NCBI GenBank assembly: GCA_002381045.1
Contig: DFWT01000047.1
Location: forward strand, 1-6,204
DNA from: Rhodoferax sp. UBA4127
GTDB taxonomy: Bacteria > Pseudomonadota > Gammaproteobacteria > Burkholderiales > Burkholderiaceae_C
Direction of reading: 5' to 3'
DNA length: 6,204 bases
Shown here in pieces: positions 6,067-6,204 of the stretch (the stretch's first letter is position 1; each line of letters opens with the position of its first letter). The notes under the pieces are model-generated. The model was given only the letters and a program-made list of their open reading frames with translations, was not told the origin of the DNA and did not search any database. The translations under genes were made by a program, and so were the position numbers.

Positions 6067-6204
6067 GTGGCGCGCCTACCTCGCCTGACGCTGGCCCACC
6101 AGCCTCACCACGTGATCCAGCGTGGCAACAACCGTCAACCCATTTTTGCAACTAGCGCGGATTACCAGGCGCTTTTGGGTCTGCTGGAAGAGGCTGCCAA
6201 AAAG
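6067..6204 (+). CDS. REP-associated tyrosine (Y1-type) transposase-like protein, N-terminal 46 residues, runs off window
   Basis: A GTG at 6067 opens a frame that continues to the last base, giving the first 46 residues. An in-frame TGA at 6061-6063 rules out an earlier start, and GGGG at 6056-6059 lies seven bases before the GTG as a possible Shine-Dalgarno. The N-terminus MARLPRLTL followed by PHHVIQRGNNRQPIF is the hallmark opening of Y1/RAYT proteins, single-strand DNA endonuclease-like relatives of IS200/IS605 TnpA. The catalytic HUH and Tyr motifs would lie downstream of the window, so activity cannot be judged. RAYTs are usually single-copy domesticated genes associated with REP palindromes rather than mobile insertion sequences. 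No REP-like palindrome is visible in the 31 bases before it. Confidence 0.8.
   Translation, partial: MARLPRLTLAHQPHHVIQRGNNRQPIFATSADYQALLGLLEEAAKK

Overview
The window reads as ordinary chromosome of a betaproteobacterium, most likely Burkholderiales and probably Comamonadaceae or a close relative (Rhodoferax/Polaromonas type). This rests on the gene order (type IV pilus secretin, shikimate kinase, 3-dehydroquinate synthase, dGTPase-like protein) and the character of the proteins, not on a database match. All recognised genes lie on the + strand and are tightly packed. The only gaps are 12, 58, 49, 38 and 31 bases, and there is no gene-free stretch of 300 bases.

Bases 1-2776 hold the end of the pilus-aromatic cluster: the C-terminal half of PilQ (5' end outside the window), aroK from a TTG start, and aroB. 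AroB and AroK are steps two and five of the shikimate pathway. PilQ is the outer-membrane pore for type IV pili. Their adjacency is a conserved chromosomal arrangement in many proteobacteria and need not mean a shared function.

Bases 2760-2825 hold a short AT-rich, foldable sequence. It resembles from memory a dispersed intergenic repeat of Comamonadaceae, and it appears to supply the last codons and stop of aroB.

Bases 2826-5529 hold three genes joined by stop/start overlaps: a dGTPase-like HD phosphohydrolase, a DUF1415 protein of unknown function, and a class I SAM-dependent methyltransferase of unknown substrate. The overlaps suggest one mRNA with translational coupling. This trio is the least understood part of the window and the best place to look for new biology, although each member looks like a conserved housekeeping-type gene.

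Bases 5568-6035 encode a SlyB-like outer-membrane lipoprotein with glycine zippers, preceded by a good ribosome binding site. The last 138 bases (6067-6204) are the 5' end of a Y1/REP-associated tyrosine transposase-like gene that runs off the window.

I saw no tRNA, rRNA, CRISPR array, prophage or recognisable defence island.
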